A stretch of 29,501 bases of DNA from Sphacelaria rigidula. Taxonomy: Eukaryota; Phaeophyceae; Sphacelariales. Position numbers and translations under genes: made by a program. Of the stretch, positions 8,345-20,500 are shown piece by piece (the stretch's first letter is position 1; every line of letters starts with the position of its first letter). Location: assembly GCA_964200075.2 (NCBI GenBank), contig CAXNAA020000079.1:1-29501 (forward strand). Reading direction: 5' to 3'. A model generated the notes under the pieces. That model saw nothing but the letters and a program-made list of their open reading frames with translations. It was not told where the DNA came from and did not search any database.

Positions 8345-8796
8345 TCACTCCTTGGCCTCGGCCACGACAGTGCTGATCACCAGGTATGGGTCGGCCTTCC
8401 AGTTTGTTTGGTGCCGCCGCTTGATAAGCACGGCTTGCTTGAATTTTTCCGGTCCCAACCCTTCAACCGAAGCCATAGTGATTACTGCTGCCGGGCCGGG
8501 AATAAACTCACCATCGGGGGAACGATATACTAGTTCTACGATCAGGTTTTCCGTGCAGTACTTCTCCAAATTTGCCAGGATGGGCTCCACCCGCTCCAAC
8601 ATCGTTATCGCCCGAGAATTCATGGCGACAGTGTTCGCCACGGCCGCGGACGCTTGGGTCAGATCTACCTCAGCGCCCGCCGCATGCCCAGCACGCTTTT
8701 TGATCGCTGCAACCAACTACGGCGGGGTGATATTGCCCTCATCATGTTCCAAACAAGCGAACACTCTATGTACGTGAGTTGCACTTGTTGAGCCAT
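8345..8796 (-). pseudogene. gag N-terminal part of the gypsy element
   Basis: The likely start is the ATG at 8794-8796, reading MAQQVQLTYIECSLVWNMMR. After a frameshift near 8720 the reading continues as LVAAIKKRAGHAAG, then EVDLTQASAAVANTVAMNSR and AITMLERVEPILANLEKYC. Next come VELVYRSPDGEFIPGPAAVI and LGPEKFKQAVLIKRR, up to a stop at 8345. I recognise no folded capsid domain with confidence. Position upstream of the zinc knuckle and similarity from memory to oomycete gypsy Gag support the call. Only 35 bp of non-satellite sequence remain upstream of the start, so the leader and LTR that should precede it are gone. Confidence 0.72.
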
Positions 8797-8831
8797 AGTC
8801 ACCACCTGATGCCGCACGGCACCCCCCGCAT
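8797..8831. other. Junction between gypsy gag leader and satellite array
   Basis: Thirty-five bases (including cacggcaccccccgcat) separate the gag ATG from the first recognisable satellite bases (tactccaacacacccaggg from 8832). They match neither the satellite consensus nor an LTR end. The minus-strand reading cggcatcaggtgg is only a loose match to a tRNA-iMet-type primer binding site. Confidence 0.5.
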
Positions 8832-11800
8832 TACTCCAACACACCCAGGGAGGTACAATATCCGCTGTGAGCTGATATGGGATATTTTGCAAAAGCGAAA
8901 ATTTGTTCGGGACAGCGAATATCTCTTGAAACTGCAAACATATCATCGGGAGAAAGCCGCCAAACGTACTCTAACACACCCAGGAAGGTTCAATATCCGC
9001 TGGGAGCTGAAATGATATACTTTGCAGAAGCGAACATTTCTTTGAATAGCGGATAACGTCGGGAGAAAGCCGCCGAACGTACTCTAACACACCCTGGGAG
9101 GTACAATATCCGCTGAGAGCTGAAATGGGATATTTTGCATGAGCAATTATTTCTTGGAACGGCGACTTTTCCTTGAAACAACGAATATTATGGGGACAAA
9201 GCCGCCAAACGTACTTTAACACACCCAGGGAGATACATTGCAAAAGCAAGCATTTCTTTGAACAGCGAATATCATCGGGAGAGTGCCAGCAAACGCACTC
9301 GAACACACCCTGGGAGGTACAATATCCGCTGAGAGCAAAACTGGGATATTTTTCAAAAGCGAATGTTTCGTGGAACAGCGAATATTCCTTGGAACAACAA
9401 ATATTGAGGGGAGAAAGCCGCCAAACGTACTCTAACACACCCAGGGAGGTACAATATCGGCTGTGAGCTGAACTGGGATACTTTCCAAAAGCGAACATTT
9501 GTTTGGAACAGCGAGCATTTGTTGGAACCGCAAATATCATGGAGAGAACGGCGCCAAAGGTACTCGAACACACCCGGGGGGGTACAGTATCCGCTGAGGG
9601 CTCATATGGGATATTTTGCGACAGCGAATATTTCTTGGAACAACGAATATCTGTTGGTACAGCGACTATCAAGGGGATAAAACCGAGAAACGTACTGTGA
9701 CACACCTAGGGAGCTACAATATCCACTGTGAGCTGATATGGGATATTCGACATGAGCGAATGTTTCTTGGAACAGCGGATGTTTCTTGGCACAGCGAATA
9801 TCATCGGGAGAAAGCCGGCAAACGTACTCTGGCACACCCAGGGAGGTACGATATCCGCATTGGGCAGATATGGAATATTTTGCAAAAGTGAATATTTGTA
9901 GGAACAGCGAATATTTGTAGGAACAACGTATATTTGTTGGTTCAGCGTATATCAAGGGGATAAAACCAAGAGCCGTACTCTGACACACCCAGGGAGGTAC
10001 AATATCTCCTGTGAGCTGATATGAGATATTTTGTAAAAGCGAATATTTCTTGGAACAACATATATTTTTGGAACAGCGATGAACAAGGGGATAAATCCGA
10101 GAAACGTACTCTGACACATCTAGGGAGCTACAATGTTCGCTGTGAGCTGATGTGATATATTTTGCATGAGCCTATGTTTCTTGCAACAGCGAATATTTCT
10201 TGGAACAGCGAATATCATCCGGGAAAAGCCGGCAAACGTACTCTGGCACTCCCAGGGAGGTACGATATCCGCTGTGAGCTGATATGCGATATTTGCAAAA
10301 GCGACTATTTCTTGGAACAGCAAATATTTGTTAGTACAGCGATTATCAAGGGGATAAAACGGAGAAACGTACCCTGACACACCTAGGGAGCCACAATATC
10401 CGCTGGGAGCTGATATGGGACATTTTGCATGAGCGCATGTTTCTTGGAACAGCCAATACTTCTTGAAACAGCGAATATCATCGCGAAAAAGCCGAAAAAC
10501 GTACTCTGGCACACCCAGGGAGGATCAATTTTCGCGAAAAGCTGATATGGGATATTTTGCAAAAGCGAATATTTGTTGGTACAGCGACTATCAAGGGGAT
10601 AAAACCGAGAAACGTGCTCTGACACACCTAGGGAGCTACAATATCCGCTGTGAGCTGCTGTGGAATACTTTGCATGAGCGAGTATTTCTTGGAACAGCGA
10701 ATGTTTCTTGGAACAGCGATATCATCGGGAGAAAGCCGGCAAATGTACTCTGGCACTCCCAGGGAGGTACAATATCCGCATTGGGCTGATATGAGATATT
10801 TTGCAAAAGCGAATATTTGTTGGAACAGCGAATATTTGTTGGTCCAGCGAATATCAAGGGGATAAAACCGAGAAACGTACCCTGACACAGCTAGGGAGCT
10901 ACAACATCTGCTGTGAGCTGCTATGGGATTTTTTTCAGAAGCGAATGTTTCTTGGAACAGCGAATATCATCGGGAAAAAGCCGCAAAAAAAACTCTGACA
11001 CACTCAGGGAGGTTCAATTCCCGCGAAGAGCTGAAGTGGAATATTTTGCAAAAGCGAATATATCTTATAGCAACGAATGTCTGTTGGTACAGCGATATTA
11101 TCAAGGGGATAAAACCGAGAAACGTACTCTGACACACCCAGGGAGGTTCAATTCCCGCGGGAAGCTGAAGTGGGATATTTTGCAAAAGCGAGAATTTCTT
11201 GGAACGACGGATATTTGTTAGTACAGCGTCTATCAAGGGGATAAAACCGAGAAACGTACTCTGACACTCCTAGGGAGCTACGATATCCGCTGTGAGCAGA
11301 TGTGTAAAATTTACCATAAGCGAATGTTTCTTGGAGCAGCGCATGTTTCCTGGAACAGCGAATATCATCGGGATGAGGCCGCAAAACGTACTCCGACACA
11401 GCTAGGGAGCTACGACATCCGCTGTCAGCTGAGATGAGATATTCAACATGGGCGAATATTTCTTGGAACAACGGGGATTTGTTGGTACAGCGAATATCAA
11501 GCGAATAAAACCGAGAAACGTACTCCGACACAGCTAGGGAGCTACGATGTCCGCTGTGAGCTGATATTAGATGTTCTGCATGGGCGAATATTCGTTGGAA
11601 CAGCGAATATTTGTTGGAACAACGGATATTTGTTGGTACAGCGAATATCAAGCGAATTAAACCGAGGAACGTACTCCGACACACCTCGAGAGCTACATTA
11701 TCCGCTGTAAGCTGATATGGGACATTCAACATGAGCAAATGTTTCTTGGAACAGCGATTATCAAGGGGATAACACGGAGAACCGTACTCCGACGCAGCTA

Positions 11801-12302
11801 GGGAGTTACAATATTCGCTGGGAGCTGATATGTAAAATGGAACATAAGCGGATGTTTTCTAGAACAGCGCATGTTTCTTGGAACAGCGAATATCATCGGG
11901 ACGAAGCCACCAAAAGTACTTTGGCACACCCAGGGAGGTACGATATCCGCTGTCAGCTCATATGAGATAATCTGCATCGGCGAATATTTCTTGGAACAAC
12001 GGGGATTTGTTGGTACAGCGAATATGAAGCGGAAACAACCGAGAAACGTACTCCGACACACCTCGGGAGCTACGATATCCGCTGTGAGCTGATATGGGAT
12101 ATTCAACATGAGCGAATGTTTTTTGGAACATCGCCTGTTTGTTGGGACAGCAAATATCATCGGGTTGGGCCTGCAAAACGTACTCTGGCACACCCAGGGA
12201 GGTACGATATCCGCTGTAGGCTGATATGGTATATTCAACATGAGCGAATATTTCTTGGGACAGCGGATATCATCGGGATTGACCTGCAAAACGTACTCTG
12301 GC
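8832..12302. repeat. Satellite array, left flank: divergent monomers of about 113/132/151 bp
   Basis: The anchor ACACCCAGGGAGGTACAATATCCGCTGT or a variant recurs at 8841, 8976, 9089, 9221, 9305, 9437, 9570, 9702, 9834, 9985, 10116, 10248, 10379, 10511, 10624, 10755, 10887 and onward. Spacings are mostly 131-133 bp, with some of 113 and 151 and one short 84-bp unit at 9221-9305. Each monomer has a conserved head (ATATCCGCTGTGAGCTGATATGGGATATT), a variable number of 19-bp subrepeats and a conserved tail (AAACGTACTCTGACAC). In the outermost 2-3 kb the head reads tacAATATCC; nearer the core tacGATATCC takes over. The open frames on both strands here are artefacts of the repeat. No gene is seen. 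Confidence 0.95.
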
Positions 12303-12507
12303 ACACCCAGGGAGGTACGATATCCGCTGTGGGCTGATATGAGATATTGTGCATGGGCGAATAGTCCTTGGAACAGGGAATATTTGGTGGAACAACGCAT
12401 ATTTGATGGTTCAGCGTATATCAACGGGATAAAACCGCGAAACGTACTCCGACACCCCTAGGGAGCTACGATATCCGCTACGAGCTGATATGGGATATTC
12501 AACATGA

Positions 12508-12564
12508 GCGAGTGTTTCTTGGAACAGCGCATGTTTCTTGGAACAGCGCATGTTTCTTGGAACA
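12508..12564. repeat. Three consecutive 19-bp subrepeats inside a satellite monomer
   Basis: GCGAGTGTTTCTTGGAACA (12508-12526) is followed by two identical copies of GCGCATGTTTCTTGGAACA (12527-12545 and 12546-12564). This monomer is 153 bp long, 19 bp more than the 134-bp A type. It shows directly that gain of one motif copy sets monomer length. Confidence 0.95.
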
Positions 12565-14460
12565 GCGAATATCAAGGGGATACAACCGAGAAAAGTACTC
12601 TGGCACACCCTGGGAGGTACGATATTCGCTGTAGGCTGATATGAGATATTATGTACGGGCTAATATTTCAATGGAACAGCGAATATGGTTGGAACATCGA
12701 ATGTTTGTTGGTACAGCGAATATTGAGGGGATAAGCCGAAAAACGTACTCCGACACATCTAGGGAGCTACAATATTCGCTGTGAGCTGATATGGGATATT
12801 CAACATGAGCGAATGTTTAAGGAACATCGCTTGCTTCCTGGAACAGCGAATATCATCGGGATGGACCTGCAAAACGTACTCTGGCACACCCAGGGAGGTA
12901 CGATATCCGCTGTGGGCTGATATGAGATAGTTTGCATGGGCGAATATTTCTTGGAACAGCGAATATTTGGTGGAACAACGCATATTTGTTGGTTCAGCGT
13001 ATATCAACGGGATAAAACCGAGGAACGTACTCCGACACCCCTAGGGAGCTACGATATCCGCTGTAGGCTGATATGGGATATTCTGCATGAAAGAATGCTT
13101 CTTGGAACATCGCATGTTTCTTGGAACAGCGTATATCATCGGGATGGACCTGCAAAACGTACCCAGGCACAACCATGGAGCTACAAAATCCGCTGTTGGC
13201 TGATGAAAGATATTCTGTATGAGCGAATATTTCTTGGAACAGCGGAAATGTGTTTGAACAACGGATATTTGTTGGTTCAGCATATATCACTGGGATGAAA
13301 CCGAGGAACGTACTCTGACACCCATAGGCAGCTACGATATCCGCTGTGAGCTTATATGAGATATTTTGCATGGTTCAAATATTTCTTGTAACAGCGGATA
13401 TTTCTCGGAACAACGGATATTTCTTGGTTCAGCGTATATTATTGGAACGAAGCCGTGAAACGTACTTTGACACCCCTAGGGAGCTACGATATTCGCTGGG
13501 AGCTTATATGGGATATTCAACATGAGCGCATGTTTATTGGAATGGCGTATGTCCTCGGGATGGACCTGCAAAACGTACTCTGGCACACCCAGCGAGGTAC
13601 GACATCCGCTGTAGGCTGATATGAGATATTGTGCATGGGCGTATATTTCTTGGAACAGCGAATATTTGTTGGAACAACGGATATTTGTTGGTTCAGCGTA
13701 TATCAATGGGATAAAACCGCGAAACGTACTCCGACACCCCAAGGAAGCTACGATATCCGCTGTGAGGTGATATGGGACAACCAACATTAGCAATTGTTTC
13801 TTCAAACAGCGCATGTTTCTTGGAAGCGCGTATATCGTCAAGATGGACCCGCAAAACGTACTCTGGCACAGCCAGGGAGATACGATATATGCTGTAGGCT
13901 GATATGAGACAGCGTGCATGAGCGAAAATTTCTCGGAACAGCGTATATTTGGTGGAACAACGGATATTTTTTTGGTTCAGCGTATATCAATGGGATGAAA
14001 CCGAGGAACGTACTCCGGCACCCATAGGGAGGTACGATCTCCGCTGTGAGCTGATATGGGATATTCTGCATGAGCGAACGTTTCTTGAAAAGCGCATGTT
14101 TCTTGGAACAGCGTTTATCATCGGGATGGACCTGCGAAACGTACTCTGGCACACCCAGATAGGTACGATATCCGCTGTAGGCTTATATGATATATTTTGC
14201 ATGGGCGAAGATTTCTCGGAACAGCGAATATTTGGTGGAACAATGGATATTCGTTGGTTCAGCGTATATCGATGGGATGAATCCGCGAAACGTACTCCGA
14301 CACCCCTAGGGAGCTACGATATCCGCTGTGAGCTGATATGGGATATTCTGCATGAGCGAATGTTTTTTGGAACATCGCATGTTTCTTGGATCAGTGTGTA
14401 TCATCGGGATGGACCTGCGGAACGCACTTTGGCACAGCCAGGAAGGTACGATATCCGCTG

Positions 14461-14518
14461 TAGGGTTAGGGTTAGGGTTAGGGTTAGGGTTACCCTAACC
14501 CTAACCCTAACCCTAACC
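14461..14518. repeat. Head-to-head telomeric repeat (TTAGGG then CCCTAA) inside the satellite
   Basis: Five TAGGGT units (14461-14490) are followed by a single T and then four ACCCTA units plus ACC (14492-14518). The result is a perfect palindrome with 27-bp arms and a one-base centre. The patch starts inside a B monomer after gctgtagg and ends before tcagcgtatatcaatggg. A normal B monomer has 77 bp between those two points (compare 15008-15084); here there are 54 bp. G-rich strands point toward the centre, the orientation of fused chromosome ends. The repeat units contain no mismatch. Confidence 0.97.
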
Positions 14519-17500
14519 TCAGCGTATATCAATGGGATGAAACCGAGGAACGTACTCCGATATCCCTAGGGAGCTACGATATCCGCTGTGAGCTGATATG
14601 GGATATTCTGCATGAGCGAATGCTTTTCGGAACATCCCATGTTTCTTGGAACAGAGTATATCATCGGGATGGACCTGCAAAACGTACTTTGGCACACCAA
14701 GGGAGGTATAATATCCGCTGTCGTCTGATATGAGATATTTTGCATGGGCGAAAATTTCTCGGAACAGCGAATATTTGGTGGAACAACGGATATTTGTTGG
14801 TTCAGCGTATGTCAATGGGATGAAACCCAGGAACGTACTCCGACACCCCTAGGGAGCTACGATATCCGCTGTGAGCTGATATGGGATATTCTGCATGAGC
14901 GAATGCTTCTTGGAACATCCCATGTTTCTTGGAACAGAGTATATCATCGGAATGGACCTGCAAAACGTACTCTGGCACAGCCAGGAAGGTACGATATCCG
15001 CTGTAGGCTGATATGAGATATTTTGCATGGGCGAATATTTCTTGGAACAGCGAATATTTGGTGGAACAACGGATATTTGTTGGTTCAGCGTATATCAATG
15101 GGATAAAACCGAGGAACGTACTCTGACACCCCTAGAGAGCCACGGTATCCGCTGTGACCTGATATTGGATATTCTGCATGAGCGAATGCTTCTTGGAACA
15201 TGGCATGTTTCTTGGAACAGAGTATATCATCGGGATGGACCTGCAAAACGTACTCTGGCACACCAAGGGAGGTACGATATCCGCTGTAGGCTGATATGAG
15301 ATATTTTGCATGGGCGAAAATTTCTCGGAACAGCGACTATTTGGTGGAACAACGGATATTTGTTCGTTCAGCGTATATCAATGGGATAAAACCGAGAAAC
15401 GTACTCCGACACCCCTAGGAAGCTACGATATCCGCTGTGAGCTGATATGGGATATTCTGCAAGAGCGAATGTTTCTTGGAACATCGCATGTTTCTTGGAA
15501 CAGCGTATATCATCGGGATGGACCTGCAAAACGTACTCTGGCACAGCCAGGGAGATACGATATCTGCTGTAGGCTGATATGAGATAGCGTGCATGAGCGA
15601 ACATTTCTCGGAACAGCGAATATTTGGTGGAACAACGGATATTTTTTGTCTCAGCGTATATCAATGGGATAAGATCGAGGAACGTACTCTGACACCCCTA
15701 GGGAGCTACGATATCCGCTGTGAGCTGATATGGGATATTCTGCATGAGCGAATGCTTCTTGGAACATCCCATGTTTTTTGGTACAGAGAATATCATCGGG
15801 ATGGACCTGCAAAACGTACTTCGGCACACCAAGGGAGGTACGATATCCGCTGTAGGCTGATATGAGATATTTTGCACGGGCGAAAATTTCTCGGAACAGC
15901 GAATATTTGGTGGAACAACGGATATTCGATGGTTCAGCGTATATCAATGGGATAATACCGAGGAACGTTCTCTGACACCCCTAGGAAGCTACGATATCCG
16001 CTGTGAGCTGATATGGGATATTCTGCAGAAGCGAATGTTTCTTGGAACATCGTATGTTTCTTGGAACAGCGTATATCATCGGGATGGACCTGCAAAACGT
16101 ACTCTGGCACACCCAGGAAGATGCGATATCCGCTGTAGGCTGATATGAGATAGTGTTCATGGGCGAATGTTTCTAGGAACAGCGAATATTTGGTGGAATA
16201 ACGGATATTTGTTGGTTCAGCGTATATCAATGCGACAACACCGAGGAACATACTCCGACACCCCTAGGGAGGTACGATATCCGCTGTGAGCTGATATGAG
16301 ATATTCTGCATGGGCGAATGTTTCTTGGAACATCGCATGTTCCTTGGAACAGCGTTTATCATCGGGATGAACCTGCGGAACGTACTCTGGCACAGCCAGG
16401 GAGTTACGATATCCGCTGTAGGCTGATATGAGGTTTTTTGCAAGGGCGAAAATTTCTCGGAACAGCGACTATTTGGTGGAACAACGGATATTTGTTGGTT
16501 TAGCGTATATCAATGGGATAAAACCGAGAAACGTACTCCGACACCCCTAGGAAGCTACGATATCCGCTGTGAGCTGATATGGGATATTCTGCAAGAGCGA
16601 ATGTTTCTTGGAACATCGCATGTTTCCTGGAACAGCGTATATCATCGGGATGGACCGGCAAAACGTACTCTGGCACAGCCAGGGAGATACGATATCTGCT
16701 GTAGGCTGATATGAGATAGCGTGCATGAGCGAAAATTTCTCGGAACAGCGAATATTTGGTGGAACAACGGATATTTTTTGTCTCAGCGTATATCAATGGG
16801 ATAAAACCGAGGAACGTACTCTGACACTCCTAGGGAGCTACGATATCCGCTGTAGGCTGATATGAGATATTCTGCATGAGCGAATGTTTCTTGACACAGC
16901 GAATATTTGGTGGAACAATGGATATTCGTTGGTTTAGCGTATACCAATGAGATAAAACCGAGGAACATACTTCGACACCCCTAGGGAGCTACGATATCCG
17001 CTGTGAGCTGATATGGGATATTCTGCATGAGCGAATGCTTCTTGGAATATCGCATGTTTCTTGGAACAGCGTATATCATCGGGATTGACGTGCGGAACGC
17101 ACTCTGACACACCCACGGAGATGCGACATCCGCTGTAGGCTGATATGAGATGTTTGGCATGGGCGAATATATTTTGGAATAGCGAATATTCAGTGGGACA
17201 ACGGATACTTGAGGGTTCAACGTATATCAATGGGATAAAACCGAGGAACGTACTCCGACACCCCTAGGGAGCTACGATATCCGCTGTGACCTGATATGGG
17301 ATATTCTGCATGAGCGAATGTTTCTTGGAACATCGCATGTCTCTTCGAACAGCGTTAACAACGGGATGGATCGCAAAAAGTACTCTGGCACACCAAGGAA
17401 GGTACGATATCCGCTGTAGGCTGATATGAGATAATGCGCATGAGCGGAAGTTTTTTGAAACAGCGAATATTTGGTGGAACAACGGATATTCGTTGGTTCA

Positions 17501-20500
17501 GCGTATACCAAAGAGATAAAACCGAGGAACGAACTCTGACACCCGTAGGGAGGTACGATATCCGCTGTGAGCTGATATGGGATATTCTGCATGAGCGAAT
17601 GCTTCTTGGAACATCGCATGTTTCTTGGATCAGCGTTTATCATCGGGATGGACCTGAGGAACGCACTTTGACACACCCAGGGAGATGCGATATCCGCTGC
17701 CGGCTGATATGAGATAGTTTGCATGGGCGAGTGTTTTTTGGAACAGCGAATATTTGGTGGAACAACGGATATTTGTTGTTTCGGCGTAGATCAATGAGAT
17801 AAAACCGAGGAACGTACTCTGACACCCCGAGGGAGGTACGATATCCGCTGTGAGCTGATATGGGATATTCTGCATGAGCGAATGTTTCTTGGAACAGCGC
17901 ATGTTTCTCGGAACAGCGTATATCATCGGGATGGATCTGCAAAACGTACTCTGGCACACCCAGGGAGGTACGATATCCGCTGTAGGCTGATATGAGATAG
18001 TGTGCATGGGCGAATATTTCTTGGAACAGCGAATATTCGGTGGAACAACGGATATTCGTTGGTTCAGCGTACATCAATGGGATGAAACCGAGGGACGTAC
18101 TCTGACACCCCTAGGGAGCCACGGTATCCGCTGTGACCCAATATGAGATATTCTGCATGAGCGAATGCTTCTTGGAACATCGCATGTTTCTTGGAACAGC
18201 GTATATCATCGGGATGGACGTGCAAAACGTATCCTGGCACACCAAGTGAGGTACGATATCCGCTGAAGGCTGATATGAGATATTTTGCATGTGCGAAAAT
18301 TTCTCGGAACAGCGAATATTTGGTGGAACAACGGATACTTTTTTGGTTCAGCGTATATCAATGGGATGAAACCGAGGAACGTTCTCCGACACTCCTAGGA
18401 AGCTACGATATCCGCTATGAGCTGATATGGGATATTCTGCAAGAGCGAATGTTTCTTGGAACATCGCATGTTTCTTGGAACAGCGTAAATCATCGGATTG
18501 GACCTGCTGAACGTACTCTGGCACAGCCAGGGAGGTACGATATCCGCTGTAGGCTGATATGAGATAGCGTGCATGAGCGAAAATTTCCCGGAACAGCGAA
18601 TATTTGGTGGAACAACGGATACTTTTTTGGTTCAGCGTAGATCAATGGGATAAAACCGAGGAACGTACTCTGACACCCCTAGGGAGTTACGGTATCCGCG
18701 GTGACCTGATTTGGGATATTCTGCATGAGCGAATGTTTCTTGGAACAGCGAATATTTGGTGGAACAACGGATCTTCGTTGGTACAGCGCATACCGAAGAG
18801 ATAAAACCGAGGAACGAACTCCGACACCCCTAGGGAGCTACGATATCCGCTGTGAGCTGATATGGGATATTCTGCATGAGCGAATGTGTCTTGGAACATC
18901 GCATGTTTCTTCGAACAGAGTATATCATCGGGATGGATCGCAAAACGTACTCTGGCACACCAAGGAAGGTACGATATCCGCTGTAGGCTGATATGAGATA
19001 GTGTGCATGAGCGGAAGTATCTTGAAACAGCGAATATTTGGTGGGACAACGGATATTCGTTGGTTCAGCGTATACCAATGGGATAAAACCGAGAAACGTA
19101 CTCTGACACCCCTAGGGAGCTACGATATCCGCTGTGAGCTGATATGGGACATTCTGCATGAGCGAATGCTTCTTGGAACATCGTATGTTTCTTGGAACAG
19201 CGTTTATCATCGGGATGGACCTGCGGAACGCACTTTGACACACCCAGGGAGATGCGATATCCGCTGTAGGCTGATGTGAGATAGTTTGCATGGGCGAGTG
19301 TTTTTTGGAACAGCGAATATTTGGTGGAACAACGAATATTTGTTGATTCAGCGTAGATCAATGGGATAGCACCGAGGAACGTACTCTGACACCCCTAGGG
19401 AGTTACGGTATCCGCTGTGAGCTGATTTGGGATATTCTGCATGAGCGAATGTTTCTTGGAACAGTGCATGTTTCTTGGAACAGCGTATATCATCGGGATG
19501 GATCGCAAAACGTACTTTGGCACACCCAGGGAGGTACGATATCCGCTGTAGGCTTGTATGAGATAGCGTGCATGGGCGAATATTTCTTAGAACAGCGAAT
19601 ATTCGGTGGAACAACGGATATTTTTTGGTTCAGCGTATATCAATGGGATAAAACCGAGGAACGTAGTCTGACACCCCTACGGGGCTACGGTATCCGCCGT
19701 GAGCTGATATGGGATATTCTGCATGAGCGAATGCTTCTTGGAACATCGCATGTTTCTCGGAACAGCGTATATCATCGGGATGGACCTTCAAAACGTACTC
19801 TGGCACACCAAGGGAGGTACGATATCCGCTGTAGGCTGATATGAGATATTTTGCATTGGCGAAAATTTCTCGGAACAGCGAATATTTGGTGGAACAACGG
19901 ATATTTGTTAGTTCAGCGTATATCAATGGGATAAAACCGAGGAACGTATTCCGACACCCCTAGGAAGCTACGACATCCGCTGTGAGCTGATGTGGGATAT
20001 TCTGCGAGAGCGAATGTTTCTTGGAACATCGCATGTTTCTTGGAACAGCGTAAATCATCGGGATGGACCTGCAGAACGTACTCTGGCACAGCCAGGGAGA
20101 TACGATATCCGCTGTAGGTTGATATGAGATAGCGTGCATGAGGGAAAATTTCTCGGAACAGCCAATATTTGGTGGAACAACGGATGTTTTTTTGGTTCAG
20201 CGTATATCAATGGGATAAAACCGAGGAACGTACTCTGACATCCCTAGGGAGGTACGATATCCGCTGTAGGCTGATATTAGATATTTTGCATGTGCGAAAA
20301 TTTCTCGGAACAGCGAATGTTTGGTGGAACAACGGTTTTTTTTTTGGTTCAGCGTATATCAATGGGATAAAGCCGAGGAACGTACTCCGACACCCCCAGG
20401 AAGCTACGATAGCCGCTATGAGCTGATATGGGATATTCTGCAAAAGCGAATGCTTCGTGGAACATCGCATGTTCCTTGGAACAGCGTAAGTCATCGGGAT

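Larger units (their letters stand above)
3630..8796 (-). mobile_element. 5'-truncated Ty3/gypsy LTR retrotransposon (gag-PR-RT-RH-IN-chromodomain-like-LTR)
   Basis: Reading right to left on the minus strand, the domains appear in the order gag, CCHC zinc knuckle, aspartic protease, reverse transcriptase, RNase H, integrase and chromodomain-like tail. A purine-rich tract and a 226-bp LTR follow. Integrase after RNase H is the Ty3/gypsy (Metaviridae-type) order; Copia elements place it before the reverse transcriptase. The chromodomain-like tail suggests chromovirus affinity, and the protein wording resembles oomycete gypsy families from memory. The copy is dead: several stops and frameshifts break each long domain, and the RNase H and protease active sites are altered. 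The 5' LTR and primer binding site are absent, because satellite DNA begins 35 bp before the gag ATG. Confidence 0.9.

Noticed and set aside
8797-8830. Primer binding site for the gypsy element
   Set aside because: cggcatcaggtgg on the minus strand matches a tRNA-iMet-type site at only about 7 of 12 positions, and no LTR end precedes it.
14744-15299. Tandem plus-strand frames of about 90 codons, and their minus-strand counterparts, as a repeated protein family
   Set aside because: They coincide with the 283-bp satellite period, occur on both strands at once, and end where the non-triplet period shifts frame. No start context, signal or known motif supports translation.
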